From assembly GCF_014192915.1 (NCBI RefSeq), contig NZ_JACHYN010000001.1:434001-498000 (forward strand): 64,000 nt of DNA, in the 5' to 3' direction. Positions within the stretch are counted from its first letter, which is position 1; every line of letters starts with the position of its first letter. This document shows, one piece after another, positions 43,730 to 52,238 of this stretch. This stretch comes from Azospirillum sp. OGB3 (lineage in GTDB: Bacteria; Pseudomonadota; Alphaproteobacteria; Azospirillales; Azospirillaceae). The translations under genes and the position numbers were made by a program. The notes beneath the pieces were generated by a model. That model saw only the letters and a program-made list of their open reading frames with translations, was not told the origin of the DNA and searched no databases.

Positions 43730-44992
43730 TTACCCGCCCACCCGCTCCGCCGGGAAGACCAGCGTCATGGTGGTGCCGCGGTCGGGGGCGGTGTCGATGT
43801 CCAGCCTCCCGCCGTGAAGCTCCACCAGCCGCTTGGTCAGGGGCAGGCCGAGGCCGGTGCCGATGTGGTTGCGGCCCAGCGCGCTGTCGATCTGGCCCCA
43901 GGGCTCCAGAGCCTTTTCCAGCTCGTCGGCGGTCATGCCGATGCCGGTGTCGTGCACCGACAGGCACAGCGCCCCGTCGGCCGCCACACGGCCGTTCAGG
44001 GTGACCACCCCGTCCGGCGGCGTGAACTTCACCGCGTTGGACAGCAGGTTCAGCAGCATCTGCCGCAGCTTGCGCTCGTCGGCGCGCAGCGGCGGCAGAT
44101 CGGGCGGCAGGTCCGTCTCGATGCCGACCCCGGCCCGCCCGGCGCGGTCGGACAGCAGGCGGGCGCTGCCGACGGCGACCCGCGGCACGTCGACCAGCGA
44201 TTCGGCCAGTTCCAGCCGCCCAGCCTCGGCCTTCGACAAATCGAGCAGGTCGTTGATGAGGTCCATCAGGTGGCGGCCGCTCTCCGCGATGTCGCGGGCG
44301 TAGTCGCGGTAGAGCGGGTTGGCGATCGGCCCCAGGACCTCCTGCTCCAGCAGCTCGGCGAAGCCCATCATAGCGTTCAGCGGGGTGCGGATCTCATGGC
44401 TCATGCAGGCGAAGAAGGCGGTCTTGGCCCGGTTGGCGCGCTCCGCGACGCGGCGCGCCTCGTCGAGCTGGCGGGTCCGCTCGATGATCTGCTCGTCCGT
44501 CCGTGCCAGCAGGGCCACCCCCGACCCGATGCCGAGGTACCGCCCGTTCTCCAACACGACGAAGCCGGACGCCAGCGCGCCGGGCTTGTCCTGAATGATC
44601 CGCCGCGCGACCTCGCAGAGCGGAAGGTCGGCGTCGGCCAGCAGCGGGTTCGGGTCCATCGCCGTCCGTGCCGGAGCCTCCGGATCGGCAATCCCCGCCA
44701 GCGCTAGGCGGTCCACCAGCCCCAGAACACGCCCGTCCTCCGCCGTCACGGCGAGTGCCGGCAGGTCGGGCTGGGCGGCCAGCCGGTCCCGCAGGGTGCG
44801 GCAGGGTGCGTCCGGCCCGACCGGGGGCTCACGGACGGCCAGCAGGGCCGCGACCAGATCGGGAGCGGCCTCCGTTTCCGGCGTGCCGCTGGGGACGGGA
44901 CTGGTCGGATCGGGATCGAGCACGGGGTGACACAGCCTCGTCTGTCGGATGGGACGGTCGGTCCGGTGCCGAAACGGCCCCGGACCCTCCAT
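43730..44992 (-). CDS. Histidine kinase with N-terminal CBS-like pair
   Basis: About 420 residues, no membrane segments. Residues around 70-170 look like two CBS-type halves (LPALAVTAEDGRVLGLVDRLAL and ASGFVVLENGRYLGIGSGVALL). A coiled coil leads to the HisKA domain with the phospho-His in CMSHEIRTPLNAMMG. The ATPase domain has LLNLLSNAVKF (N box), VHDTGIGM (G1) and GTGLGLPLTKR (G2). It should be a soluble kinase sensing a cytoplasmic ligand. The start is uncertain: ATG 44992 is used, GTG 44923 is possible. It follows the transglutaminase gene by 34 bases. Confidence 0.82.
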   Translation of the reverse strand: MEGPGPFRHRTDRPIRQTRLCHPVLDPDPTSPVPSGTPETEAAPDLVAALLAVREPPVGPDAPCRTLRDRLAAQPDLPALAVTAEDGRVLGLVDRLALAGIADPEAPARTAMDPNPLLADADLPLCEVARRIIQDKPGALASGFVVLENGRYLGIGSGVALLARTDEQIIERTRQLDEARRVAERANRAKTAFFACMSHEIRTPLNAMMGFAELLEQEVLGPIANPLYRDYARDIAESGRHLMDLINDLLDLSKAEAGRLELAESLVDVPRVAVGSARLLSDRAGRAGVGIETDLPPDLPPLRADERKLRQMLLNLLSNAVKFTPPDGVVTLNGRVAADGALCLSVHDTGIGMTADELEKALEPWGQIDSALGRNHIGTGLGLPLTKRLVELHGGRLDIDTAPDRGTTMTLVFPAERVGG

Positions 44993-45026
44993 TCTGCCAG
45001 ACGTTCGTTTGCAATTGGTTGCCGCG

Positions 45027-45968
45027 TCAAACGGTCCCGGACACCGGCGCCGGATTTTGCGGAGCCCCGCCGGCACCCTTTCCGCCGGTCGCCGTGACCT
45101 GCACGTCCACCGTCATGCCCAGGAAATCCGCCGGAGCCCCGGTCCAGGAACCGCCGAGCGGCACCGCCTGCGACGGGTCGCGGGCGACGGCGACGCGGAT
45201 CAGGTTCTTGCCGCCGATGATGCCGTTGGTCGGGTCGAACTCCACCCAGCCGCAGCCCGGCAGGTAGATCTCCACCCAGGCGTGGGTCGCCCCGCCGCCG
45301 GTCATCGCCCCCTCCTGCCCGTCGCGGGCGGGATCGTAGAGGTAGCCCGACACGAAGCGCGCCGCGAAGCCCAGCGAGCGCACCGCCTCCATCATCAGAA
45401 GCGCGAAGTCGCGGCAGGAGCCGCTCCTGGACGTGAGGGTGTCCACCGGGCTCTGGGTGCCTTCCAGGTCGCGCGCCTGATAGGTGAAGGTCTCCTTGAT
45501 GGCCCGGGTCATCGACACCAGCATGTCCTGCGTGTCGGGCGGCCCGCCCTCGCCCAGCGTCACGAACTGCCGGGCCCATTCGTCCACCAGATGGTCGGGG
45601 TCCGGATAATGCCGCTGGGTGGTCAGGGCGAGATCCGGCACCTCCTCCGCGGAGTAACTGAAGGGGTAGGAACGCGCGTAGTCCTCGATCGGAAATTCCA
45701 GCTCGCCCATCGGGTAGTGATCGACCCGGATGTGGCTTTCGAAGCGCAGCTCCGTCGCCGGCTGGTCGAAGCTCGCCACCGCGATGGAGTTGCCGAAGAC
45801 ATCGTGGAGCCAGCGGACGGAGGCTGGCGGCGGGCTGATCACCAGCCCCGTCTCGATCAACCGCAGATCGTGGCTGTCGCGGGGGCGGAACATCAGGCGA
45901 TGGTCGCCGAAGGTCACCGGGTTGGCGTAGCGGTAGGTGGTGGTGTGGTGGATGTCCAGGGTCATCAT
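45027..45968 (-). CDS. Transglutaminase-like cysteine protease family protein
   Basis: A 313-residue protein. The N-terminal 90 residues (LDIHHTTTYRYANPVTFGDHRLMFRPRD) are the bacterial transglutaminase-like N-terminal domain. The papain-like core has Cys in SGSCRDFALLMMEAVR, His in THAWVEIYLPG and Asp in VEFDPTNG, a complete triad. Such proteins are often encoded with alpha-E or ATP-grasp genes, which are not here. There is no signal peptide. It is divergent from fur, and the histidine kinase gene follows. Confidence 0.9.
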   Translation of the reverse strand: MMTLDIHHTTTYRYANPVTFGDHRLMFRPRDSHDLRLIETGLVISPPPASVRWLHDVFGNSIAVASFDQPATELRFESHIRVDHYPMGELEFPIEDYARSYPFSYSAEEVPDLALTTQRHYPDPDHLVDEWARQFVTLGEGGPPDTQDMLVSMTRAIKETFTYQARDLEGTQSPVDTLTSRSGSCRDFALLMMEAVRSLGFAARFVSGYLYDPARDGQEGAMTGGGATHAWVEIYLPGCGWVEFDPTNGIIGGKNLIRVAVARDPSQAVPLGGSWTGAPADFLGMTVDVQVTATGGKGAGGAPQNPAPVSGTV

Positions 45969-46160
45969 GGCGCGCGCCCTTTCCGTAAGCCGACACCAAA
46001 CGTCGGCGTTTGTGAATGGTTCCGAATCACAGTATGGTGCTCGGACTTTTGGGTGGCCGTGCCGGGGAGGGACGGCGGCCAACGCGCGGCCAAGGCCACA
46101 TGTGCCAAGCCATACGGGCCGGGTTGCGCGCGCCAATGAGACGACAACAAGGGGACTTCC

Positions 46161-46595
46161 ATGCCTTCGCGCCTCGAACAGCTCTGCATCGAGAAAGGGC
46201 TGAAGATGACCGACCAGCGCCGCGTGATCTCGCGCGTGCTGTCGGAGGCCGCCGACCACCCCGACGTGGAGGAGGTTCACCGCCGGGCGTCCACCATCGA
46301 CCCGCGCATCTCCATCGCCACCGTCTACCGCACGATGCGCCTGTTCGAGGACGCGAACGTCATCGACCGGCTGGACTTCGGCGACGGCCGCGCCCGCTAC
46401 GAGGAAGCCGGGTCGGAGCACCATCACCACCTCATCGATCTCGAATCCGGAAAGGTGGTGGAGTTCCAAAATGAAGATCTCGAACGGCTGAAGGAAGTCA
46501 TAGCGCGCGAACTGGGCTATGAACTGCTCGGCCATAGGCTTGAATTGTATGGTGTTCCGCTGAGCCGCCGCACCACCACGTCGGAGGGGGAGTAA
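46161..46595 (+). CDS. fur: Fur/Mur-family metal-responsive repressor
   Basis: A 144-residue Fur protein. The winged helix at 1-80 has the conserved ISIATVYRTMRLFEDANVI recognition segment. The regulatory site keeps EHHHHLIDLESGKVVEF, but the two cysteines of the usual structural zinc site (CxxC after HHDHLIC) are Asp and Ser, as in rhizobial Mur proteins, which respond to manganese. Hence it may sense Mn rather than, or as well as, Fe. About 3 kb downstream lies a metal ABC importer, a plausible target. It is divergent from the transglutaminase gene. Confidence 0.92.
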   Translation: MPSRLEQLCIEKGLKMTDQRRVISRVLSEAADHPDVEEVHRRASTIDPRISIATVYRTMRLFEDANVIDRLDFGDGRARYEEAGSEHHHHLIDLESGKVVEFQNEDLERLKEVIARELGYELLGHRLELYGVPLSRRTTTSEGE

Positions 46596-46604
46596 CGCCC
46601 GGCC

Positions 46605-46641
46605 GTGCCCGTTGCTGAGTCCTTTGGGACTCGCCGGGCAC
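46605..46641 (+). terminator. Nested hairpin after fur
   Basis: Outer stem GTGCCCG / CGGGCAC (7 bp) encloses a second stem GAGTCC / GGACTC (6 bp) with a TTTG loop, ten bases after the fur stop. No T-run follows, so it is a 3'-end structure or a Rho-independent terminator of poor quality. Confidence 0.5.
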
Positions 46642-46757
46642 CATCCGGACGATAATCCCATCAATTGCGGGTTGCGCCGGGCGCGGGTCTGTCCAGAGGC
46701 GGTGCGTGGTCCTAGCTTCAGGAACGCACACGAATCATCGACGGACCAACCGCCGCC

Positions 46758-47000
46758 ATGGACGACACGAACAACGACCCGGTTCTCGCCCGCCTCGACC
46801 GGCTGACCGACAGCGTCACCCGCCGTCTGGACAAGCTGGAGGAACGCCTGCGCATCCTGGAGCAGGACAATGGCGAGATCATCAACCTCCTGATCGCCGT
46901 CAAGGCCGGGCTGGAGGAATGCGCCGGAGAAATCGCCATGGGCGAGATGCTCATCGACACGGACGACGCGGACGATTCCCCCAGCCCGTCGCTGCACTAA
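46758..47000 (+). CDS. Small coiled-coil protein
   Basis: An 80-residue protein, MDDTNNDPVLARLDRLTDSV..., whose residues 10-45 have heptad-type spacing (LARLDRLTDSVTRRLDKLEERL) typical of a coiled coil, followed by a short helix and an acidic tail. I do not recognise a family. Codon use matches neighbours and the reading frame is continuous, but no strong ribosome site supports it. Probably a small adaptor or unknown. Confidence 0.6.
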   Translation: MDDTNNDPVLARLDRLTDSVTRRLDKLEERLRILEQDNGEIINLLIAVKAGLEECAGEIAMGEMLIDTDDADDSPSPSLH

Positions 47001-47069
47001 AGATGCCGCGGACAACACTCCGCAACGCATTTGACTTGTGACGCGGCGAGTTCCGCCGGATAAGGGCGC

Positions 47070-47768
47070 ATGCAGACCAGCGCCGCTCCCGTTTTCGACG
47101 CCATCGCCTCCGGTCCCTCCACCGGTGGTCCCACGACACATGGCGTCGGCCCACTGGCCTCCATCGCTCCGGGGGTGGCCTTCTTCGACTTCGACGGGAC
47201 GCTGATCCACGGCGACAGCCTGCTGATGTTCATCGGCGAGGTCATCGGGCGCAACCGCGCCCGGCTGGCCTTTCTGGACGCCCTGCGGTCCGGCCTGCAC
47301 CGCCACGCACGCGGGCGCGGGCCGGGGGTGGATTTTCCGGGATCGGTCAAGACCATCCTGCTGCGCCGGACGCTGCGCGGCGTTCCGGTGGCCGACGCGC
47401 TGGCCGCCGCGGAACGGCTGGTCCACCGCATCCGCTGGCACGCCCCGCTGGTCGAGACCCTGAAGATGCACCGGCGCGAGGGGCGCCGCGTGGTCGTCGC
47501 CACCGGGGCGCTCGACATCTACATGCCGGCCCTGCTGCGCGGGCTGGGCGTCGACGACCTGCTCGCCACGGGGATGGAGGTGGAGGACGGCGCCCTGACC
47601 GGGCGGCTGTGCACCGGCAACTGCGTGCGGCTGGACAAGCTGGAACGGGTGCGCGGCTGGATCGCCGCCAACGGCCCCTTCGGCGAGACCTGGGGCTACG
47701 GCAACCGGCCCAGCGACCTGCCGATGCTGTCCATCGTCGACCGTCCCACCGTGGTCAAGATCCGCTGA
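47070..47768 (+). CDS. HAD-IB family hydrolase/phosphatase
   Basis: A 232-residue protein. HAD motif I is FFDFDGTLIHGD (nucleophile D of DxD), motif II VVVATGA, motif III a Lys in RLDKLERV, and motif IV GYGNRPSDLPML. The C1-type cap after motif I places it in subfamily IB with SerB and cicA-like phosphatases. The N-terminal 30 residues are low complexity and the true start might be later. The substrate is unknown. Confidence 0.85.
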   Translation: MQTSAAPVFDAIASGPSTGGPTTHGVGPLASIAPGVAFFDFDGTLIHGDSLLMFIGEVIGRNRARLAFLDALRSGLHRHARGRGPGVDFPGSVKTILLRRTLRGVPVADALAAAERLVHRIRWHAPLVETLKMHRREGRRVVVATGALDIYMPALLRGLGVDDLLATGMEVEDGALTGRLCTGNCVRLDKLERVRGWIAANGPFGETWGYGNRPSDLPMLSIVDRPTVVKIR

Positions 47769-47894
47769 CGCCAAGTTCTGCTGACGCCAAGTTCCGCTGA
47801 CCGGACGGCGCGTGCTGCCCAGGGGGATTTGCAACCGGCATCAGCGTGGCGTAGAAATCCCCCGAGGTTCAGGGAATCCCGTGGTGATCCCCCC

Positions 47895-48293
47895 ATGACG
47901 ACTGGCTTTTCCATCGACGCCGACATCCGCCCGCCGAACCAGGGGGGCCGCTGCGCCGTGGTGGCGGACGACGATCCCGGCCAGCGGGACGCGCTGGCCC
48001 GTCACCTGGCTGAGCGCGGCTTCACCGTGTCCACGGTGTCCGGCGGCTTCGAGGCGCTGGGCCTGATCGGGGCCGAGGGACCGGCCGTCGCACTGCTCCG
48101 GCGCCACCGGCTGGAGGACGAGGGGGACCGCGCCGCGGCGCTGGCCTGCATGCTCTACCCGCACACCCGGATCATCCTGACCGCCGGCGCGCCGGACGCC
48201 CAGTTGGACGCTGAGCCGGGCAACAGCCCGGTCACCGTGCTGGCCCGCCCTGTGGATCTGGCGCTGCTCGACCGCTGCCTGGACGGGCTATAA
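47895..48293 (+). CDS. Degenerate receiver-domain protein
   Basis: A 132-residue protein with a receiver-like fold. The acidic pocket AVVADDDPGQRDAL is present, but the segment that should hold the phosphorylated Asp (LVLLDVRLPDMDG in family members) reads VALLRRHRLEDEG, so the Asp is missing. The conserved Thr position (ILTAGAPD) remains, and Lys of LxKP is Arg (VLARPVD). It is probably a pseudo-receiver that works without phosphorylation. Its stop overlaps the stop of the convergent SAM hydrolase gene by 6 bases. Confidence 0.7.
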   Translation: MTTGFSIDADIRPPNQGGRCAVVADDDPGQRDALARHLAERGFTVSTVSGGFEALGLIGAEGPAVALLRRHRLEDEGDRAAALACMLYPHTRIILTAGAPDAQLDAEPGNSPVTVLARPVDLALLDRCLDGL

Positions 48294-49016
48294 GACAATC
48301 TCCACCGGCATCCCCACGGCAAGCCCGGCATCGCGGTCAGCGCGGCCCCGGTTGACGGCGATCTCCGCCAGACCGCTGGAATTCGCGTACCACAGCGCCT
48401 CCCCCACCGGGACGTCGGCGAAGGTCCGGCCCCGGCGCACCGTGCGCCCGCCGGCCCGCAGCACCGCGTCCTCCGGCAGCCGGGCGGCGCGCAGACCGGT
48501 CATGGCGTTCCCGTAGACGTCCACATAGACGATTCGCGCCAGATCGTCCGGCCAGTCGGGCCGCGCGAGGCCGGACGGATCGACGGGCTCCAACGCAACC
48601 GGGTTCCCCATGGCGAGGCTGGCCGCCACCGGGGCGAACAGGTCCCGCCCGTGGAAGCTGGCCGACAGCCGCTCGGGCCGCCAGCCGATGCTCCAGGCGC
48701 GCACAGACCCGGCGCGGCGCCGCACCAGCTCGAACAGGCCGTTGTCCGGCCCGACGAAGCGGCGCCCGTCGGCCTCCACCACCAGCGGGCGGCGGTCGGT
48801 CCCGACGCCGGGGTCGACGACGCAGAGAAAGACGCTGTCCGCCGGGAATTCCGGAGCATAGGCGGCCAGCAGATAGGCCGACAGCTGCGGGTCGAAGGCG
48901 GGGGCGTCGGCGAACAGGTCGATGACCGGCAGGCCCGGCGCCATCCGCGCCAGCACCGCCTTCATCTGCCCGGTGTAGGGGCCGGACAGCCCGAAATCCG
49001 TAAAGAGCACGATCAT
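48288..49016 (-). CDS. SAM hydroxide adenosyltransferase (DUF62 family)
   Basis: A 242-residue enzyme of the SAM-dependent halogenase/hydrolase superfamily. Members without chlorinase loops turn SAM plus water into adenosine and methionine. Family landmarks present: IVLFTDFG at the start, VVDPGVGTDRRPL, GPDNGLF and FHGRDLFAPVAA. The ATG giving MIVLFTDFG has a good ribosome site; an upstream ATG is unlikely. The chlorinase-specific insertion is not apparent, supporting hydrolase. Confidence 0.9.
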   Translation of the reverse strand: MIVLFTDFGLSGPYTGQMKAVLARMAPGLPVIDLFADAPAFDPQLSAYLLAAYAPEFPADSVFLCVVDPGVGTDRRPLVVEADGRRFVGPDNGLFELVRRRAGSVRAWSIGWRPERLSASFHGRDLFAPVAASLAMGNPVALEPVDPSGLARPDWPDDLARIVYVDVYGNAMTGLRAARLPEDAVLRAGGRTVRRGRTFADVPVGEALWYANSSGLAEIAVNRGRADRDAGLAVGMPVEIVL

Positions 49017-49178
49017 CCCGCCACTGTAGCGCACTCCACCCCGTTCGGTAAGAACCGGATCATCACGAGCCGCCTTGCAAGGCCGGAGAGGCGGTTCATA
49101 TATTCAGGGAACGCAAATGCACTTCGCCCCGTTTATTTGGTCCGCCTGCCCTAACCTTGCCGATCTTTGTCGGGACTA

Positions 49179-50198
49179 ATGAATATGAACATATGTTCAA
49201 AAACCTTCGCGACGAAGAGCCTGACGAAGTTTATTGCCATCATGGGCTTGGCCGCCGCTCTGCTGCTGCCGGGAGCGGCGCAGGCCGAGGCTGAACGGCC
49301 CCGAGGCGAGCGTCCGAACATCGTCGCCACCACCGGCATGGTCGCCGACCTCGTGCGGGCGGTGGCCGGCGACCGGGCGGAGGTGGAGGCGCTGATGGGC
49401 GAAGGCGTCGATCCGCACCTGTTCAAGCCGACCCGCTCCGACACGGTGAAGCTGCTGCGGGCCGATGCGGTGTTCATCAGCGGCCTGCATCTGGAAGGCA
49501 AGATGACCGCCGCCTTCGACCGGCTGCGCGAGTCCGGCAAGCCGGTTGTGGCGCTGGGCGACGCCGTGCCCAAGGAGCGGCTGCTCAGCCCGCCCGAGTT
49601 CGAGGGCGCCCACGACCCGCACATCTGGATGGATGTGGGCATCTGGGCCGGCACCCTGCCGGCCATCCGCGACGGGCTGGCGCGGCTCGATCCCGCGGGC
49701 GCCGAGACGTACGCCCGCAATGCCGACGCGTACGGGGCGGAGCTGGCGCGGCTCGACGCGTACGCCCGGCGCGTCCTGTCCGCCATCCCCGACAAGGCCC
49801 GCGTGCTGGTGACCGCCCACGACGCCTTCAACTATCTGGGCCGCGCCTACGGGATCGAGGTCCGCGGCATCCAAGGGATCAGCACCGAATCGGAAGCCGG
49901 CCTGCGGATCATCGAGGAGCTGGCCGCGTTGCTGGCGGACCGCGGCGTGCCGGCGGTCTTCCCGGAAACCAGCGTGTCCGACCGCAACGTCCGCGCCCTG
50001 GTCGAAGGGGCGGGCGCGCGCGGCCACCGCGTGACGCTGGGCGGCGCCCTGTTCTCCGACGCCATGGGCGCGCCGGGCAGCTATGAGGGCACCTACATCG
50101 GCATGATCGACCACAATGTGACGACCATCGCCCGCGCGCTGGGCGGCGAGGCGCCGGCCGACGGTTTCCAGGGCAAGCTCGCCCTGGCGCAGCGCTGA
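49179..50198 (+). CDS. Mn/Zn/Fe ABC transporter substrate-binding protein
   Basis: A periplasmic cluster A-I binding protein of the MntA/TroA/SitA type, about 340 residues. The signal peptide runs to AAQAEA. Metal ligands are the His in DPHLFKPT, the His in DPHIWMD, the Glu in FPETSVSDRNV and the Asp in LFSDAMG. This His-His-Glu-Asp set fits manganese or iron binding rather than zinc, where a His-rich loop would be expected and is absent. The start is ATG 49179 or ATG 49185; a 14-bp palindrome overlaps both. The ATPase and two permeases follow in one operon. Confidence 0.9.
   Translation: MNMNICSKTFATKSLTKFIAIMGLAAALLLPGAAQAEAERPRGERPNIVATTGMVADLVRAVAGDRAEVEALMGEGVDPHLFKPTRSDTVKLLRADAVFISGLHLEGKMTAAFDRLRESGKPVVALGDAVPKERLLSPPEFEGAHDPHIWMDVGIWAGTLPAIRDGLARLDPAGAETYARNADAYGAELARLDAYARRVLSAIPDKARVLVTAHDAFNYLGRAYGIEVRGIQGISTESEAGLRIIEELAALLADRGVPAVFPETSVSDRNVRALVEGAGARGHRVTLGGALFSDAMGAPGSYEGTYIGMIDHNVTTIARALGGEAPADGFQGKLALAQR
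49186..49199. promoter_or_regulatory. 14-bp perfect palindrome at start of the binding-protein gene
   Basis: TGAACATATGTTCA, perfect dyad symmetry, overlapping the start region of the substrate-binding protein gene. A looser relative, GTTCATATATTC, lies about 90 bases upstream (around 49095). Possible operator for a metal regulator. Confidence 0.45.
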
Positions 50199-50220
50199 CG
50201 CGGCGGAGGAGGAACGGACC

Positions 50221-51036
50221 ATGCAGTATCTCTGGCGCACCCCCGGCAGCCGCACCGCCCCCGAAGAGGCCTCGCCCATCGGGCCGCCGCCCCTGGAAAT
50301 CCGTGGTTTGACCGTTGCCTACCACCGCCGTCCGGTGTTGTGGAACGTCGACTACGCCGCCCCGCCGGGCGGGCTGATCGCCGTCGTCGGACCGAACGGG
50401 GCGGGCAAGTCGACCCTGATCAAGGCGTGCCTCGGGTTGGTTCCGAGCGTGTCGGGAACGGTCGAGGTGTTCGGGCGCCCGATCGCCAGGCAGCGCCGCC
50501 TGATCGGCTATGTGCCGCAGCGGGAGAGCGTGGACTGGGACTTCCCCGTCTCGGCGCTCGACGTGGTGGCGATGGGCCGCTACGGGAAGATCGGCTGGTT
50601 CCGCCCGGTCACCCGTGCCCACAAGGAAGCGGCGCTGCACGCGCTGGAGCGGGTCGGCATGGCCGACTTCGCCAAGCGCCAGATCGGCCAGCTGTCCGGC
50701 GGCCAGCAGCAGCGCGTCTTCCTGGCCCGCGCGCTGGCCCAGGAGGCGCAGCTCTATTTCATGGACGAGCCCTTCGCCGGGGTGGACGCCGCGACGGAGC
50801 GCGCGGTGCTCCAGGTGCTGCGCGACCTCGACGCCGCCGGGCGGACGGTGATCTGCGTCCACCACGACCTCCAGACGGTCAGCGACTATTTCGACCACGC
50901 CCTGCTGCTCAACACCCGCGTCGTCGCCCAGGGGCCGGTCGCGCGGGTGATGACGCCCGACCTGCTGTCCCGCACCTACGGCGGGCGGCCCATGCCGGCC
51001 CCCGCCGCGGCGGCAGAGGAAGCGGAGGCCTCATGA
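50221..51036 (+). CDS. Mn/Zn/Fe ABC transporter ATPase
   Basis: A 271-residue ABC protein. Walker A is GPNGAGKST, the Q-loop is in GYVPQRE, the signature is LSGGQQQR and Walker B is LYFMDEP, with H-loop HHDL. Wording such as PQRESVDWDFPVSALDVVAMGRYG is typical of metal-type (MntB/SitB/ZnuC) ATPases. It starts 22 bases after the binding-protein gene and overlaps the first permease gene by 4 bases (ATGA). Confidence 0.95.
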   Translation: MQYLWRTPGSRTAPEEASPIGPPPLEIRGLTVAYHRRPVLWNVDYAAPPGGLIAVVGPNGAGKSTLIKACLGLVPSVSGTVEVFGRPIARQRRLIGYVPQRESVDWDFPVSALDVVAMGRYGKIGWFRPVTRAHKEAALHALERVGMADFAKRQIGQLSGGQQQRVFLARALAQEAQLYFMDEPFAGVDAATERAVLQVLRDLDAAGRTVICVHHDLQTVSDYFDHALLLNTRVVAQGPVARVMTPDLLSRTYGGRPMPAPAAAAEEAEAS

Positions 51037-52238
51037 TCGACTCCATGTTCGATGAGGCGTTGCGCATCCTGACCTTCCGGTCCGGCTTCAACAGCGCCGT
51101 AGTGGTCGCCGGGACCGCCGCGCTGGGGCTGGCCGGCGGGACGGTCGGCACCTTCCTGCTGCTGCGCCGCCGCGCGCTGGTCAGCGACGCGCTGAGCCAC
51201 GCCACGCTGCCCGGCATCGCCGTCGCCTTCCTCGTCGGGGCGGCGCTCGGCCTGCCCGAACGCTCGCTGCCGCTGCTGCTGGCCGGGGCGGTGGCCAGCG
51301 GGGTGGTCGGGCTGCTGACCGTCCAGGCGCTGACCCGCTTCACCCGGCTGACGGAGGATTCGGCGATCGGCGCGGTGCTGTCGGTCTTCTTCGGGCTGGG
51401 CGTCGTGCTGCTCAGCGTCATCCAGAACCTGGAGCTGGGCGGGCAGGCCGGGCTGAAGACCTTCATCCTGGGCCAGACCGCCGCCATGGCGCAGGGCGAG
51501 GCCATCGCCATCGGCCTGCTGGCCGCCGGGGCGGCGCTGGCCGTCGCCCTGCTGTTCAAGGAATTGCGGGTGCTGGCCTTCGACCCCGGCTTCGCCGCCG
51601 TGCAGGGCTGGCCGGTGGGGGCGCTCGACCTCGTGCTGATGGGGCTGGCGACGCTGGTGACGGTGATCGGGCTCCAGACGGTGGGGCTGATCCTGGTGGT
51701 CGCGCTTCTCATCATCCCGCCCGCCGCCGCCCGCTTCTGGACCGACCGGCTGCCCGCCCTGACCGTCGCCGCGGCGGTGATCGGCGCGCTGTCCGGCTGG
51801 CTCGGCGCCACCCTGTCGGCCCTGCTGCCCAAGCTGCCGGCGGGGGCGGTGATCGTCCTGGTCGCCGGGGGCTTCTTCCTGCTCAGCTTCCTGTTCGCCC
51901 CGGCGCGCGGTCTGGTCGCCGCCGCATTGCGCCAGGGGCGGCTGCGCCTGACCTTCGCGGAGCGGCGCGCCCTGACCGACCTTCTGGACGGCCGGCCGGT
52001 GGAGGGCTCCGTGGCGCTCTGGCTGCGCCTGCGCGGGTATATCCGGGACGGTGCCCTGACGCCCGCCGGGCAGACCGCCGCCCAAGCGGCGGCGCGCGAC
52101 CGCCGGCTGTGGGAGCGGTTCCTGGCCGACTACCCCGCCCTGCTGCCCGCCCACGCCAACTGGGGGGTGGACCCCATCGACTCGGTCCTGCCCGGCGACA
52201 TGGTCCGGCTGCTGGAAGAGCGGAGCGCCCCGTCATGA
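51033..52238 (+). CDS. Metal ABC transporter permease with C-terminal DtxR-like domain
   Basis: A 401-residue fusion. Residues 20-295 are a metal-transporter permease with about eight membrane helices (RRRALVSDALSHATLPGI, LIIPPAAARFWTDRLP). Residues 300-401 are cytoplasmic and look like a DtxR/MntR-type winged helix plus dimerisation region: LTPAGQTAAQAAARDRRLWERFL is close to the pattern after the DNA-binding wing in DtxR proteins. The His before W is kept, but the downstream Glu-His metal ligands read Asp-Ser. Similar permease-regulator fusions occur in chlamydial YtgC-YtgR. Confidence 0.85.
   Translation: MIDSMFDEALRILTFRSGFNSAVVVAGTAALGLAGGTVGTFLLLRRRALVSDALSHATLPGIAVAFLVGAALGLPERSLPLLLAGAVASGVVGLLTVQALTRFTRLTEDSAIGAVLSVFFGLGVVLLSVIQNLELGGQAGLKTFILGQTAAMAQGEAIAIGLLAAGAALAVALLFKELRVLAFDPGFAAVQGWPVGALDLVLMGLATLVTVIGLQTVGLILVVALLIIPPAAARFWTDRLPALTVAAAVIGALSGWLGATLSALLPKLPAGAVIVLVAGGFFLLSFLFAPARGLVAAALRQGRLRLTFAERRALTDLLDGRPVEGSVALWLRLRGYIRDGALTPAGQTAAQAAARDRRLWERFLADYPALLPAHANWGVDPIDSVLPGDMVRLLEERSAPS

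Noticed and set aside
46012-46032. GTGAATGGTTCCGAATCAC as a Fur/Mur box between the transglutaminase and fur genes
   Set aside because: Symmetry is partial and it matches no Fur or Mur consensus well.
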